From NCBI GenBank assembly GCA_015061945.1, contig SUVP01000003.1:248001-312000 (forward strand): DNA of 64,000 nucleotides, read 5' to 3'. The DNA is from Opitutales bacterium (GTDB lineage: Bacteria; Verrucomicrobiota; Verrucomicrobiia; Opitutales; Intestinicryptomonadaceae). Numbering within the stretch: the stretch's first letter is position 1; each line of letters opens with the position of its first letter. The notes beneath the pieces are model-generated. The model saw only the letters and a list, made by a program, of their open reading frames with translations, was not told the origin of the DNA and did no database searches. Positions 34,307 through 43,508 of the stretch are shown in pieces. The position numbers and the translations under genes are program-made.

Positions 34307-36223
34307 ATGAAATTAAAATTACTATATAAATACGCAATTTTAATCGCATGCACGCTTACTTTGGGTTTGTCGTGCAATGCGAAAGACAACACACAATTAG
34401 AAAGATTTTTTTCATATCGTTCGTTCCTTGCCGAGTTCGACGCAATGAAAGATTTTGCAAAACAAGGCGTCAATACGATTTGTATAATGCCGTCGAATAC
34501 GATAAACTCACTTGGTGAGCCGTACTGCGAGTATCCGCCATTTTGGCGAGGAAAAGGTCAGTACGATTGGGAAACGCTCGACAAACAATTTACAGACGTG
34601 TTGAAGGCAAATCCAAATGCAAAAATTATTTGTATTGTAGATTTAAATTCACCACCGTGGCTTATGCGAAAAATGTCGTTCGGGCACTCGATGGATTCAG
34701 ATAGTTTTTCGATGCTTTCAAACTCGCTAACTTGTCCATTTTGGCGTTCAGAAACGACAAGATTTTTGAAAGATTATTTATCGCACCTCGAAGAAAAATT
34801 TGGCGACAAAATTAAGGCATATATGCTCGCATGCGGACATACTGACGAATGGTTCAGTTATGATTATGGCGTTGCATCGCTCTGTAAAATCAACGCCTTC
34901 CAAAAATGGCAAAAAAAGAAAAATATGAAAATTCGCGATGTCCCGCCAATTTCGCGTCTTTACAAAGCATCGTTTGAAAACACATTGCGAGACCCGCAAA
35001 CAGAACAAGATTGTGTCGATTTTGTACACTTCATAAATGATGTCGTAGCCGATTCAATGATTGATTTTGCAAAGATTGCGAAAGGGCTTATTTCGAAAGA
35101 TAAACAGTTAGGTGCGTTCTTCGGATATATCCACCGCAACGCAATGGATGGGCATCTTGAGTACGAACGTGTTTTTGCGTGCAAAGATTTTGATTTCATC
35201 GTATCGCCAGCAGTCTATTCAACACGACGTATGGGCGAATCGAGCGGAACGCAATCGGCAGACGGCACACGCAAGCGTTATGGCAAAGGTTGGTTGCATG
35301 AAATCGACCACGACACACACACATTTAATCACAAGCTCTCGCCATATGTAAGCATCCAAAACCGTTGGAGTTGGCAGAATCAAGCAGAAACTGACGCTGG
35401 TTTGAAACGTGAATTCGCAGTAGCAACAATCGAGCACTCGTCGCTGTGGTGCTTCGATATGTGGGGCGATGTTTTCAAAACTCCCGAAACATTAGCTGTT
35501 GTCAAACGTGGTCGAGAAGTGTGGGATAAATTTAGTGCGGACAATTCAAAGTCGGTTGCTGAAATTGCAATTTTTGCTGACCCTCAAAGTATGCGTTATG
35601 TAAACCAAATGCGTAAGGGCAATGTAAATCACGTCGCAAAAGTACGCGACCAAATATCGTCGATGGGAGCACCAACAGAAATTTTCTCGTTCAACGATAT
35701 CGGTAATGTCGACTTCTCGAAATACAAATTGTTTGTTTTCCCACAAATGCACTTGCTTACGCCAGAGCGTCGTGAATTGCTCGAAAAGTACATACTCAAA
35801 GACGGAAAGACTGTTTTGACAACTTACGCACCTTCGATTATCGACGGCAAAAAACTCGATGTTGAAAATGTCAAAAAGTTTACTGGTTTCGACTACGGCT
35901 CTAAAGGTATCTGCAAGAAAGATATGGACGGCTGGAAGAGCGTTTATATCTACGATTACAAAGACGCTACGGCTGAAGTTGTCCGTAAAATTGCGGAAGA
36001 AGCGGGCGTTCATTTCTATGTGGAAGAGTTGTCGCCAATCCGTGCAACTGAAAATCTTTTGATGGCACACGTCAAAGATGGCGGAAAGAAAAAGATTACT
36101 CTCAAGAAAAAGTATTCAAAAATTACAGAGCTTTATACGAACAAAATCGTCGCCACAAATGCATCTGAATTTGAGTACGATTTTGCAAGCCCCGACACAG
36201 CATTGTTCTTCTTGGAAGAATAA
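34307..36223 (+). CDS. GH42-like clan GH-A glycosidase lipoprotein
   Basis: The 638-residue lipoprotein has the lipobox LGLSC (Cys about residue 23). A TIM barrel then follows the GH42 style: FAKQGVNTICIMP, YDWETLDKQFTDVLKANP, and VDLNSPPWLM. Glu181 in ACGHTDEWF is the likely acid/base, and Glu332 in WLHEIDHDT the likely nucleophile. The region from about 415 (VAEIAIFADPQSMRYV) resembles the trimerisation domain of beta-galactosidases. Substrate is uncertain, with a beta-galactoside most likely. It is convergent with the LacI-linked operon and shares its terminator. Confidence 0.75.
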   Translation: MKLKLLYKYAILIACTLTLGLSCNAKDNTQLERFFSYRSFLAEFDAMKDFAKQGVNTICIMPSNTINSLGEPYCEYPPFWRGKGQYDWETLDKQFTDVLKANPNAKIICIVDLNSPPWLMRKMSFGHSMDSDSFSMLSNSLTCPFWRSETTRFLKDYLSHLEEKFGDKIKAYMLACGHTDEWFSYDYGVASLCKINAFQKWQKKKNMKIRDVPPISRLYKASFENTLRDPQTEQDCVDFVHFINDVVADSMIDFAKIAKGLISKDKQLGAFFGYIHRNAMDGHLEYERVFACKDFDFIVSPAVYSTRRMGESSGTQSADGTRKRYGKGWLHEIDHDTHTFNHKLSPYVSIQNRWSWQNQAETDAGLKREFAVATIEHSSLWCFDMWGDVFKTPETLAVVKRGREVWDKFSADNSKSVAEIAIFADPQSMRYVNQMRKGNVNHVAKVRDQISSMGAPTEIFSFNDIGNVDFSKYKLFVFPQMHLLTPERRELLEKYILKDGKTVLTTYAPSIIDGKKLDVENVKKFTGFDYGSKGICKKDMDGWKSVYIYDYKDATAEVVRKIAEEAGVHFYVEELSPIRATENLLMAHVKDGGKKKITLKKKYSKITELYTNKIVATNASEFEYDFASPDTALFFLEE

Positions 36224-36240
36224 ACTAAAAGGCGATTACA

Positions 36241-36275
36241 AAAAATGGTGGATAAATTTATCCACCATTTTTTTA
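36241..36275. terminator. Bidirectional terminator
   Basis: AAATGGTGGATAAATTTATC with its mirror forms a long perfect palindrome ending in T8. It closes both the GH42-like gene and the convergent LacI-linked operon. Confidence 0.92.
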
Positions 36276-37175
36276 TTTAAAATCGTAATAAATATTCCAT
36301 ATAAACAAATCGTTTGGTTGAATATTTATATCGGTAAATGGCTCTGGGCAGACGCACGTCGGCGATGTCCAAAAGTTCATTTTTGAATTTGGCTTATCCG
36401 ATGTAATGCGAACTTGGCAGAGCTTTTTATCAACTTTGCTTTCGGCTAAAATATCGTATGCATCGATCGTATTTGGCGTTTGGATATTTTTCAAAAGTAC
36501 AAATTCACCTTCTGGGATTTCTGATTTTAACGCAATTTTATTTGCGTTAATTTCGGCTAATTGGTTAAACCCCGCAATCTGTTCGCCATTCCAATCAAAT
36601 GTAGACTTTATGTTTGTTGAAGCATTGATGTTGTCTGAAAATGTCAAAAAATTATGATTGTAAACGGCTGTACAAATGGGAGAAACACCTGTATTTTTCA
36701 GCTCGTGTGAGATTGTCATTCTCGAACGGCTTGCATCAAAAGTTATAGTTTTTTTGTAAACGTAAGCATATTTTGTGTCTTGCAGAGTGTGTAGAAATCT
36801 TACCCCATTTTCGATTTCTTCAACAATACGTTCCCCACTATTTATAACAGGGTAGGTATATCGAAAGTTGTATGGTTGGTCAGAATCTTTTTGTAAAATC
36901 CCAACGCCAATTTTCAGAAAACTATCGCCAACTTTTGCGGAATCGTAGCCGATTTGCGAGAATTCTTCGACTGCACCTGATATTGCGTCGTGAAAAGTTT
37001 TGTCGCTTTGGTCGGTCCATTTTCCGAAGTATTCAACATTGTCGAATTTTATCGAAGCCGATACGCCAGCACGATCGAATCGAGTGCCTAAATAGGACAT
37101 CGTGGAATCGTCGGCACCAGCGTAAAATACGGCTTCAAATTTGCCCGTTAAAATTTTTATTTTTGGCAAGTTCAT
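36273..37175 (-). CDS. Aldose 1-epimerase (mutarotase)-like protein
   Basis: The 300-residue protein has the galactose-mutarotase beta-sandwich pattern. TFDASRSRMTISHELKNTG is the central strand pair, YNHNFL carries a conserved His, and TSPTCVCPEPFTDINIQPND ends with the PEPF motif common in mutarotase-like proteins. It would interconvert sugar anomers in the cytoplasm or simply bind sugar. There is no signal peptide. It is the last gene of the LacI-linked operon, 1 base after the MFS gene, which supports a sugar as the operon's substrate. Confidence 0.82.
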   Translation of the reverse strand: MNLPKIKILTGKFEAVFYAGADDSTMSYLGTRFDRAGVSASIKFDNVEYFGKWTDQSDKTFHDAISGAVEEFSQIGYDSAKVGDSFLKIGVGILQKDSDQPYNFRYTYPVINSGERIVEEIENGVRFLHTLQDTKYAYVYKKTITFDASRSRMTISHELKNTGVSPICTAVYNHNFLTFSDNINASTNIKSTFDWNGEQIAGFNQLAEINANKIALKSEIPEGEFVLLKNIQTPNTIDAYDILAESKVDKKLCQVRITSDKPNSKMNFWTSPTCVCPEPFTDINIQPNDLFIWNIYYDFK

Positions 37176-37176
37176 C

Positions 37177-38508
37177 TTATGGATTGTAATAGTTGTCGCG
37201 ATTACGGATTACACTCGGCAAGAGGATTACCAACGCCAAACCGAAAAATCCGAGCGATGCACAGATGAGGAAAATTGTCTGATAATTGTTGAATGTGAAT
37301 CCACCATAGTTCCACGAGGTCGAGAGAATTCCACCTAAAAGTAGGAAAGACGACGCCACTCGTGAAAAGCCCATCCCCATCATCTGATAAGTTTGGCAAA
37401 GTGCTGTCGACATCGGGACATTCCCTGGCTTTGCAAGCGAGAGTGTTTCTTGCGAGAATGCACAATAGAAGCATGCGAATGCAAAGTTGCCAAAGAATAA
37501 CAATACGCCTGCAATTTCTGCAACGTACGGTGTTTTTTCTCCGCAGAAGAAGAAACTGAGAGGAATGAGAATAAACAATGTATGAATCATAAACTGCATA
37601 TTTCTGATTCCAATTTGACGCACGAGTTTTCCGTAAACGAAGAAGCCCAAAACGTATCCGAAAATTCCGACCGAAGAAATAATCTGTACGATATTGTCGC
37701 CACAATGCAGACCTTTTTTAAGGTAGAGCATCGGGAGTGGGAGAACTGTCATATACGCAAAACTTATAAAGCAGATATAAATGCAAAATCCCACAAGCGA
37801 GCTGTTCGAGAGTGCTTCTTTGACCGATTTCCCAATGTTGCGTTTTACTTCAACGTGATCGGGAATTTTAATTTTCGATATGAAAATAATTCTGCCGATA
37901 ACTAAAATACCAGTCATTGCGATAACCGTCTGCAAGACCCACGCAGGTGGCTTTTCTCCCATCGCAAAGCCGACGAGCGAGAGAATCGACGCACTCAAAA
38001 TGTAGTATGAAAAACGCATAAACCCGAAGAAGTCGCCACGTTCTTTGGGTAGCAAAATGTTCGAGAGTAGGGGCATCCACGCACCCATCCAAAGTGGTTT
38101 TGAAATGCAGAAAATAAAGCATCCGGTAAATGCGACATATTTTCCCATTCCACCAAAAAATGCTCCCGACGCCATCATCAAATACGAAGCTAACGCAATA
38201 TAACAAGAAATGTTGATAACACGTTTAGCTCCCAATTTATCGACGATTCTGGCTGTCGGGATTAGCAGGAACATCGAGACCATACCAACCAAACTTGTCG
38301 AAAGCATAATCATAGATTCGCTACCACCAAGCATAGCCAAGTACAGAATTATGATTGCACTATTGTCCATTACAACGTCGGTAAAACATCCGAACCAAGT
38401 AGACGCATACGCAAACATTCTGTATTTTTTTCTTGTATCTGCACCGAGCGATTCTGCGTAAACTTGTGGATCGATTGGTGCAATATTTGAAGTCTGATTT
38501 TCCTGCAT
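37177..38508 (-). CDS. MFS transporter
   Basis: The 443-residue protein has about 12 membrane helices, with the major facilitator loop motif IPTARIVDKLGAKRVI between helices 2 and 3, and a related loop later (VYGKLVRQIGIRN). The N-terminal 30 residues are cytoplasmic. Family knowledge allows import of sugars or other small solutes; the substrate cannot be read directly. It lies 23 bases after the third QueG-like gene and 1 base before the mutarotase-like gene, so it most likely imports the compound handled by the operon. Confidence 0.88.
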   Translation of the reverse strand: MQENQTSNIAPIDPQVYAESLGADTRKKYRMFAYASTWFGCFTDVVMDNSAIIILYLAMLGGSESMIMLSTSLVGMVSMFLLIPTARIVDKLGAKRVINISCYIALASYLMMASGAFFGGMGKYVAFTGCFIFCISKPLWMGAWMPLLSNILLPKERGDFFGFMRFSYYILSASILSLVGFAMGEKPPAWVLQTVIAMTGILVIGRIIFISKIKIPDHVEVKRNIGKSVKEALSNSSLVGFCIYICFISFAYMTVLPLPMLYLKKGLHCGDNIVQIISSVGIFGYVLGFFVYGKLVRQIGIRNMQFMIHTLFILIPLSFFFCGEKTPYVAEIAGVLLFFGNFAFACFYCAFSQETLSLAKPGNVPMSTALCQTYQMMGMGFSRVASSFLLLGGILSTSWNYGGFTFNNYQTIFLICASLGFFGLALVILLPSVIRNRDNYYNP

Positions 38509-38531
38509 AATTTTATTTTTTTGGAATTATT

Positions 38532-39470
38532 TTATTGTCCGTCGATTGAGAGCGACCATTGTGGACGCTTTCTGAATGGCGTCTTGAATTTTCTGTTCAA
38601 CACGCCTTTTTCTTCGAGGTGAACATAACATTCGGTATCGCACGCTTTACCACATATACTTGCACAGTATGCGTGTTTAATTGGTGGATAGAAGTGTGTG
38701 CGATCAATAATATCTTTTGCACGTTCTGGCGAAAGTTTTGCTTCGCCCGATATCACTGCGAGCTTTTCTTCGATATCATCGTATGCGTCAGTTGGCATAA
38801 ATGGATTTTTAGTTCTGTTTGCACCCATATAATACGCCGCACATTGCCATACGTCGAGCTTGCCGTCGGCACTCAAAGCTTTTCCAGGGCAGGCTTTGAC
38901 GCACTTGCCACATTTGTCGCAAAGGTGTGGTTCGACAATCGGATCGGCTTCAAGTTCTGCATCGGTCAAGATGAAAACATAGCGTTGGCACGGACCGAAA
39001 TCATCGGTAAGAATCGAGCCAGAAAGCCCACGTTCACCGAGTCCACAATCGACAGCACATTGCTCGAAATTCATTTGATTTTCTGCAACTTTGCCATGAT
39101 AAATTTCAGCGTAATCAACTTCTGGATTTGTCGAGCCTTCGCCATTCATAATGAGTTGGTTTCTACGTTGTGGCAAAGCGTCGAAACCAGCTTCTTCGAG
39201 AACTTCGCATGCACGCAAGAGTGCCAACGGCATAACAGTTTCTTCGAGCGTTTCGACTGCATTTGTCGTGTATTGGTAGTATGTAGAACCTTCTTCGATT
39301 CCACGTCTTGCTCCACGAAGTTGACGGAATGCCGCACAGATAACAGTTTTTGTTTCTGGCATAATTTTCAAGATAGCACTGTCGCTCATTCTTTCAATAT
39401 TGCCAAAACGCACGATATCGGCTCCGTCCTTTTTGAGACGTTCAATTATTTGTTCTTTTAAATTTTTCAT
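38532..39470 (-). CDS. QueG-like double-cluster 4Fe-4S protein, paralogue 1
   Basis: About 312 residues of the COG1600/QueG-like group. The N-terminal domain has FGNIERMSD and the shared segment RRGIEEGSTYYQYTT. CDKCGKCVKACPGKALS is a classical 4Fe-4S motif, and CASICGKACDTECYVHLEE provides further Cys for a second cluster. True QueG reduces epoxyqueuosine in tRNA using cobalamin and two clusters. Three divergent copies in one sugar-type operon are unlikely all to serve queuosine. I start at the ATG at 39470, which overlaps the preceding stop by 4 bases. Function is unassigned. Confidence 0.82.
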   Translation of the reverse strand: MKNLKEQIIERLKKDGADIVRFGNIERMSDSAILKIMPETKTVICAAFRQLRGARRGIEEGSTYYQYTTNAVETLEETVMPLALLRACEVLEEAGFDALPQRRNQLIMNGEGSTNPEVDYAEIYHGKVAENQMNFEQCAVDCGLGERGLSGSILTDDFGPCQRYVFILTDAELEADPIVEPHLCDKCGKCVKACPGKALSADGKLDVWQCAAYYMGANRTKNPFMPTDAYDDIEEKLAVISGEAKLSPERAKDIIDRTHFYPPIKHAYCASICGKACDTECYVHLEEKGVLNRKFKTPFRKRPQWSLSIDGQ

Positions 39471-40369
39471 AATGCGTTGATTTCTTTGAGGTGTTTGTAG
39501 CATACCATATCACACTTTCTTCCGCACAAGCATGGCGAGTAGCCCGTTTGGCTTGGAAGGAAGTCGAGTTTAGGATAGATTGCACGAGCAGATTCACGGT
39601 CGAAAACTTTGTCGCCGTTGATGATTGCTTCACGTTCAGGATCGCCTTTGAGGAAGTCGTCTGTCATAAACGGATTCGACTTGTGTGCTCCACGATAGTA
39701 AACAGCACACTGCCAAGTGTTGACATCGTTTTCGCCGATTGCTTTTCCGGGGCAACCTTTGATACATTCATCGCAACCTTCGCAGAAATTTTTTGTGAAA
39801 GGTTCGTCGCATTCAAGTGGAGCGTCTGTAACGATGAATACCAAACGAACAAATGGTCCAATCTTTGGAACAATCAAGTGTCCAGAGCGACCGACTGAAC
39901 CGAGTCCACAAATTTGTGCGGCTTGATTGAAGTCCATAATGATGTCTGGCGGTGGCTTGCTTGCGTTGATTGGTTCGGCGTGAACAAGCTCATAAGTGTC
40001 GATAAGTTCGGGGTTCGTCGTCTTATCGCCTTTGATTCGCAAATTTGAAATATTGCGTTGTAAGCATGCATCATAACCTTCGTTTTCAATGAGACCGCCC
40101 ATTTTCAAAAGGAAAATTTCGGCGAGGTCTTCGTCGATATACTTCACACCAACTTGTGTGTAGTTGAAGTATTGGCGTTGTGCGTCCATTGTTTTATAGA
40201 AAGCACGAGGTACACGGAATCCAAAACCGATAACACATTTTGCATTTGGCAAAATCTGTTTTGGGTCTCGTTGTGGAATAGTGCCTTCAAAATATTTGAT
40301 GTCGCCAATGCCGACTACTGATGCACCAAATTCAATTGCTTTTTCTTTAATAGTTTTTGCGTCTAACAT
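39467..40369 (-). CDS. QueG-like double-cluster 4Fe-4S protein, paralogue 2
   Basis: The 300-residue paralogue carries the same layout. FGASVVGIGDIKYF and LPNAKCVIGFGFRVPRA open the fold, CEGCDECIKGCPGKAIG binds one cluster, and CLCGRKCDMVCYKHLKE near the end supplies the second. It is closest in layout to paralogue 1, sharing the WQCAxYYxGA segment, but lacks the RGIEEG block and has KTMDAQRQYFNYTQV there instead. A strong ribosome-binding site (AAGGAGG) precedes the ATG at 40369. It lies 9 bases after paralogue 3 and overlaps paralogue 1 by 4 bases. Confidence 0.82.
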   Translation of the reverse strand: MLDAKTIKEKAIEFGASVVGIGDIKYFEGTIPQRDPKQILPNAKCVIGFGFRVPRAFYKTMDAQRQYFNYTQVGVKYIDEDLAEIFLLKMGGLIENEGYDACLQRNISNLRIKGDKTTNPELIDTYELVHAEPINASKPPPDIIMDFNQAAQICGLGSVGRSGHLIVPKIGPFVRLVFIVTDAPLECDEPFTKNFCEGCDECIKGCPGKAIGENDVNTWQCAVYYRGAHKSNPFMTDDFLKGDPEREAIINGDKVFDRESARAIYPKLDFLPSQTGYSPCLCGRKCDMVCYKHLKEINAL

Positions 40370-40378
40370 AGTGCCTCC

Positions 40379-41446
40379 TTATCTATCCATTGCCCATGCT
40401 TTGCCGGTACGCAGTGGTTTTTCAAAACGCTCAGCCATACAGCCACCTTTCTTTTCGAGCATACTTACGCATGCACGAATACATCCACCGCACTTTGCCA
40501 TATTGTAGCCGACCCATGTCGGAAAATATTTTTCCAACGCTGAATAAACTTTGAGAATTTCTTGTTCGTTTGCTTGACACTTTCCTTCGAGCAAATCGAG
40601 ATCGCCATTTTCGTTTTTGTCCCAAACTTCCTTTGGTACAAATGGATTATATTTGCGTCCGCCGTGAGTATAGAATGCGTAGCACTTCCATTCATCGAGT
40701 TTGCCCCACTCGCAGACTTTTCCACCGATTGAAACTTTAATACTTTCAGTCGTGCTAAGGCATCCTCCTGGGCATTCTTTCGCACACATCATACAACGAC
40801 GGCAAAGTGGTTTGCCCGAGTAGAGTGGATCTGGCTCAAGTTCAGCATCTGTAAAAATGAAAGCTAATCTTTGCAACGGACCAAATTCTGGCGTGAGGAA
40901 CATTTTGCTCCAGCCCATTTCACCGAGTCCGCAAGCTACACCTGCCAAGCGGAAGTGGAATTGCAAATCGGGCGGAACTTGACCTTCTCGCGCGGCACGT
41001 GTAAATTGTACTGTTCTGTGGTGGTCGGTCTTTTTCTTTGCTTGCTCCATCACTTGAATTTGTTCTTCAGGCGAAAGAGTATTCCCTGGGGTAGCGTCCA
41101 TATCTGATACGCAACCACGAGCCCCTGTGTTGCGGTAAACTGCAGCTTCGTATCCGTAGTCTTCAATGAGTTTCCCAACGTGGTAAAGTACGGCAGGTGC
41201 GTAAATTTCGTTAATACCGCCGTATGCCATTGACGGATATTGATAGAATTGCGTTCCTTCTTCAATTCCACGTTGAACTCCGCGTGGAATACGGAACACC
41301 ATTCCGATTACTGATTTTGCTTCTGGAAATATGTAGCGAGGGTCCATTTCTTTCGGAGCACCGTCGAACCTATCCATACTTCCGATTCCGCATAGATCCG
41401 CTCCTGCGGCTAATGCGGCGTCTTTGACCATTTGGCTGGTTAGCAT
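40379..41446 (-). CDS. QueG-like double-cluster 4Fe-4S protein, paralogue 3
   Basis: The 355-residue paralogue is the longest of the three. It has AAGADLCGIGSMDRFDGAPK and RGVQRGIEEGTQFYQYPS at the N-terminus. An extra central segment (about residues 120-160, GARGCVSDMDATPGNTL) is absent from the other two. Cluster motifs are CRRCMMCAKECPGGC and, near the end, AKCGGCIRACVSMLEKKGGC. The last differs from the pattern of the other copies, so the second cluster may be bound differently. Its start overlaps the U32-like stop by 7 bases. It is the first Fe-S paralogue transcribed. Confidence 0.82.
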   Translation of the reverse strand: MLTSQMVKDAALAAGADLCGIGSMDRFDGAPKEMDPRYIFPEAKSVIGMVFRIPRGVQRGIEEGTQFYQYPSMAYGGINEIYAPAVLYHVGKLIEDYGYEAAVYRNTGARGCVSDMDATPGNTLSPEEQIQVMEQAKKKTDHHRTVQFTRAAREGQVPPDLQFHFRLAGVACGLGEMGWSKMFLTPEFGPLQRLAFIFTDAELEPDPLYSGKPLCRRCMMCAKECPGGCLSTTESIKVSIGGKVCEWGKLDEWKCYAFYTHGGRKYNPFVPKEVWDKNENGDLDLLEGKCQANEQEILKVYSALEKYFPTWVGYNMAKCGGCIRACVSMLEKKGGCMAERFEKPLRTGKAWAMDR

Positions 41447-42453
41447 TGTTTTATTCCTTCCGTTTTATCTAATGTTATTGTTGCGTTTTTTTGAATTAAA
41501 TTGCAGTATCCGCAAGCTTCGCAATTCTTGGTGCAGTTGAGGCGATTCTGTGCGTACTCTTGTGGGATTTTCGAGTTGTCGATAATCGACGGGTACAAAT
41601 GTCCTGAATGCGACGGCTCCGTTAAATCGAGAATATTTCCGCCAAATTTTTTTGAACAATATGCTTCGATTATTGCAGATGGATTTCTCGATGTTCGTGT
41701 CGCCAATTTTATGCCGTCGCATAAGTCTTCAAATAAATATGTATCTTCTGGACGGATAAAATTCAATCTTCGCAAAAGAGTCAAATGCGATTCTTTATTT
41801 TTGAGAAAATCGTGGCACATTCCGTGGAACTCAAAAGCGTTGTCCATTTCGGCAATCTCGTGTTGATGGGCGACAAGATTGTCGTGGAAAGTGCGGGCAG
41901 GGCAGAAATTCAAACATCCACTATTTGCGAGAATATAAAGCTTCTTGCCGTTTTGCTCGCACCATTTTTTCATAGATTGAAGTCGAGATATGCTCCAATT
42001 AAATTCTCTTTTTGCGTAGAATCCGTCGAAGTGTTCGGCGAGGTATGCCATTGATTCAGCCGAGCCAATTTCCATATTTACCGATGCACGAACTTCGATG
42101 TCTGGAAAATTCATCTTCACAAACTTTGCGATAATGGGCGATGTTGTAGTAATTGACGATAACGCAAATTTTTCTATCGAGTGGTCGATAGCGTCGCCTA
42201 TTTTATTAAAGAGCGAGCGTGCTTGGGCTCTTGCACCATAGCAGTTGCCGTTGAGGAGCAAGTTGCCTTTTAAGCCTGCTTGTATATATTCAACAAGGTC
42301 GGCTTCCATTTTGGCTTGTTGTTCGATTGTTGGCGTGCCACGCCCAGTTGTAAATCCATAATATGGAAAATACACTTCGCCGATATGTTCTATCAAACGC
42401 AGGGCTGTGCGTTTCATAATGTCATCGGCTTGGTATCCTATTGTAAATTTCAT
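41440..42453 (-). CDS. U32-like / UbiU-like Fe-S protein
   Basis: The 337-residue protein has a TIM-barrel-like N-terminus (IGYQADDIMKRTALRLIEHI, VEYIQAGLKGNLLLNGN). The segment LYILANSGCLNFCPART (Cys180, Cys184) strongly recalls the first Cys pair of the peptidase U32/UbiU/UbiV group. A terminal CTKNCEACGYC (Cys307, 311, 314, 317) could ligate a 4Fe-4S cluster. Relatives UbiU and UbiV take part in oxygen-independent hydroxylation, and others in RNA hydroxylation, so a redox role is more likely than proteolysis. It is first after lacI, with a perfect operator 14 bases before its ATG. Confidence 0.7.
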   Translation of the reverse strand: MKFTIGYQADDIMKRTALRLIEHIGEVYFPYYGFTTGRGTPTIEQQAKMEADLVEYIQAGLKGNLLLNGNCYGARAQARSLFNKIGDAIDHSIEKFALSSITTTSPIIAKFVKMNFPDIEVRASVNMEIGSAESMAYLAEHFDGFYAKREFNWSISRLQSMKKWCEQNGKKLYILANSGCLNFCPARTFHDNLVAHQHEIAEMDNAFEFHGMCHDFLKNKESHLTLLRRLNFIRPEDTYLFEDLCDGIKLATRTSRNPSAIIEAYCSKKFGGNILDLTEPSHSGHLYPSIIDNSKIPQEYAQNRLNCTKNCEACGYCNLIQKNATITLDKTEGIKQC

Positions 42454-42466
42454 ATTCTAAATTTTG

Positions 42467-42482
42467 TTCTAACGTTAGAGCA
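42467..42482 (-). promoter_or_regulatory. LacI-type operator before the U32-like gene
   Basis: TTCTAACGTTAGAGCA contains the perfect palindrome TCTAACGTTAGA with central CG, typical of LacI-family sites. The same 16 bases recur at 43491-43506. It lies between lacI and the U32-like gene, where it would block transcription of the operon. Confidence 0.75.
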
Positions 42483-42513
42483 GTTTAGTGTGATTTTCTT
42501 ATTTTTATTATAA

Positions 42514-43485
42514 TTATGTCAACGAAAATTCTTTTGTTATAAGTTTTGCAAAGTCTGGTGAGTTTGCGTCGATATAAATTGTAGGGTTTTTTAGCTTTCT
42601 TGCAGTAGGCGTTGCCGACTCTATCTCAGTAATGATTGCTTGGCAGGTTTTGCAGATTAGTTCAGTAGTCGAAGAATGGATTACTCCGACAATATTTTTA
42701 TCTTTAAAGAATTCACCTTTACAATTTGCTTGGAGAACGATTTTTGGCGAATAGCCTTTGAATTCTTTTTTGATTAGATCGCTCAAAATTAAAAAAGTAC
42801 GCCAACCGCTTGCGACAATTCCGTCAGGCTTTTTTTGACAAATTTTACGGAGCTCTTCACGACGTTGCGTTTGGTTAAATGGCAAGATTACTTTAAATGT
42901 ATTTTTTTTACCAATACGTTTTATGGCAGAGTCAAATTCTTTACTCCATGTTGACGATTCAAAAAACAGACCAGCAATTTTGCCTTTGAGATTTTTTAAC
43001 GCACAATCGAGCGAATCGGATAAATCGGGGTTTATTTCGATGGCACCTCGAACATTTGTATCATTCACAGCCACAGGACAGGGGATTTTTGAAGTATCGG
43101 GAGCTTTTTTGCCAAGGTGAATTATGCCGTCTACTTCTCGCATTACGAGCGATTTTACTGCGTTTTCATCATCATCAAGTGCGATAAGAAGTTGATAACC
43201 TTTTTGACGAAGTTCTCGCAATGCAGTATCTGCGATATGAGCAAAGTACGAATTTGTTAAATCTCGCACGACCAATCCTATCGTTTTACTTTTGCCATTG
43301 CGTAAGGCACGAGCCGATGCCGACGGGCGATAATCGAGCTTTTTGACTGCGAGTTCGATTCTCTTTCGGGTATCATCTGTCATGCGTGCTTGTGGGTTGC
43401 CCGTAAGGAATTTCGACACGAGTGTAAAATTAACTCGTGCCTCTTTTGCGACGTCTTTTAAAGTTGCCTTACGTTTTTTCGTCAT
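42514..43485 (-). CDS. LacI-family transcriptional repressor
   Basis: The 323-residue protein has an N-terminal helix-turn-helix (ATLKDVAKEARVNFTLVSKFL), a hinge region (DYRPSASARALRNGKSKTIGL), and a periplasmic-binding-protein-like effector domain. The reading helix has NFTLVSKFL where many relatives have VSRVLN. It most likely binds the two TCTAACGTTAGA sites beside it, one before its own gene (autoregulation) and one before the U32-like operon. The inducer is unknown but should be a sugar or sugar derivative. It is the first gene in the minus-strand set and diverges from the large GH-A pair. Confidence 0.92.
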   Translation of the reverse strand: MTKKRKATLKDVAKEARVNFTLVSKFLTGNPQARMTDDTRKRIELAVKKLDYRPSASARALRNGKSKTIGLVVRDLTNSYFAHIADTALRELRQKGYQLLIALDDDENAVKSLVMREVDGIIHLGKKAPDTSKIPCPVAVNDTNVRGAIEINPDLSDSLDCALKNLKGKIAGLFFESSTWSKEFDSAIKRIGKKNTFKVILPFNQTQRREELRKICQKKPDGIVASGWRTFLILSDLIKKEFKGYSPKIVLQANCKGEFFKDKNIVGVIHSSTTELICKTCQAIITEIESATPTARKLKNPTIYIDANSPDFAKLITKEFSLT

Positions 43486-43490
43486 ACAAG

Positions 43491-43506
43491 TTCTAACGTT
43501 AGAGCA
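43491..43506. promoter_or_regulatory. LacI-type operator between lacI and the GH-A pair
   Basis: TTCTAACGTTAGAGCA is identical to the site at 42467-42482. It covers the predicted start of lacI transcription and lies 82 bases before the GH-A start codon, so it may control both directions. Confidence 0.75.
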
Positions 43507-43508
43507 AA

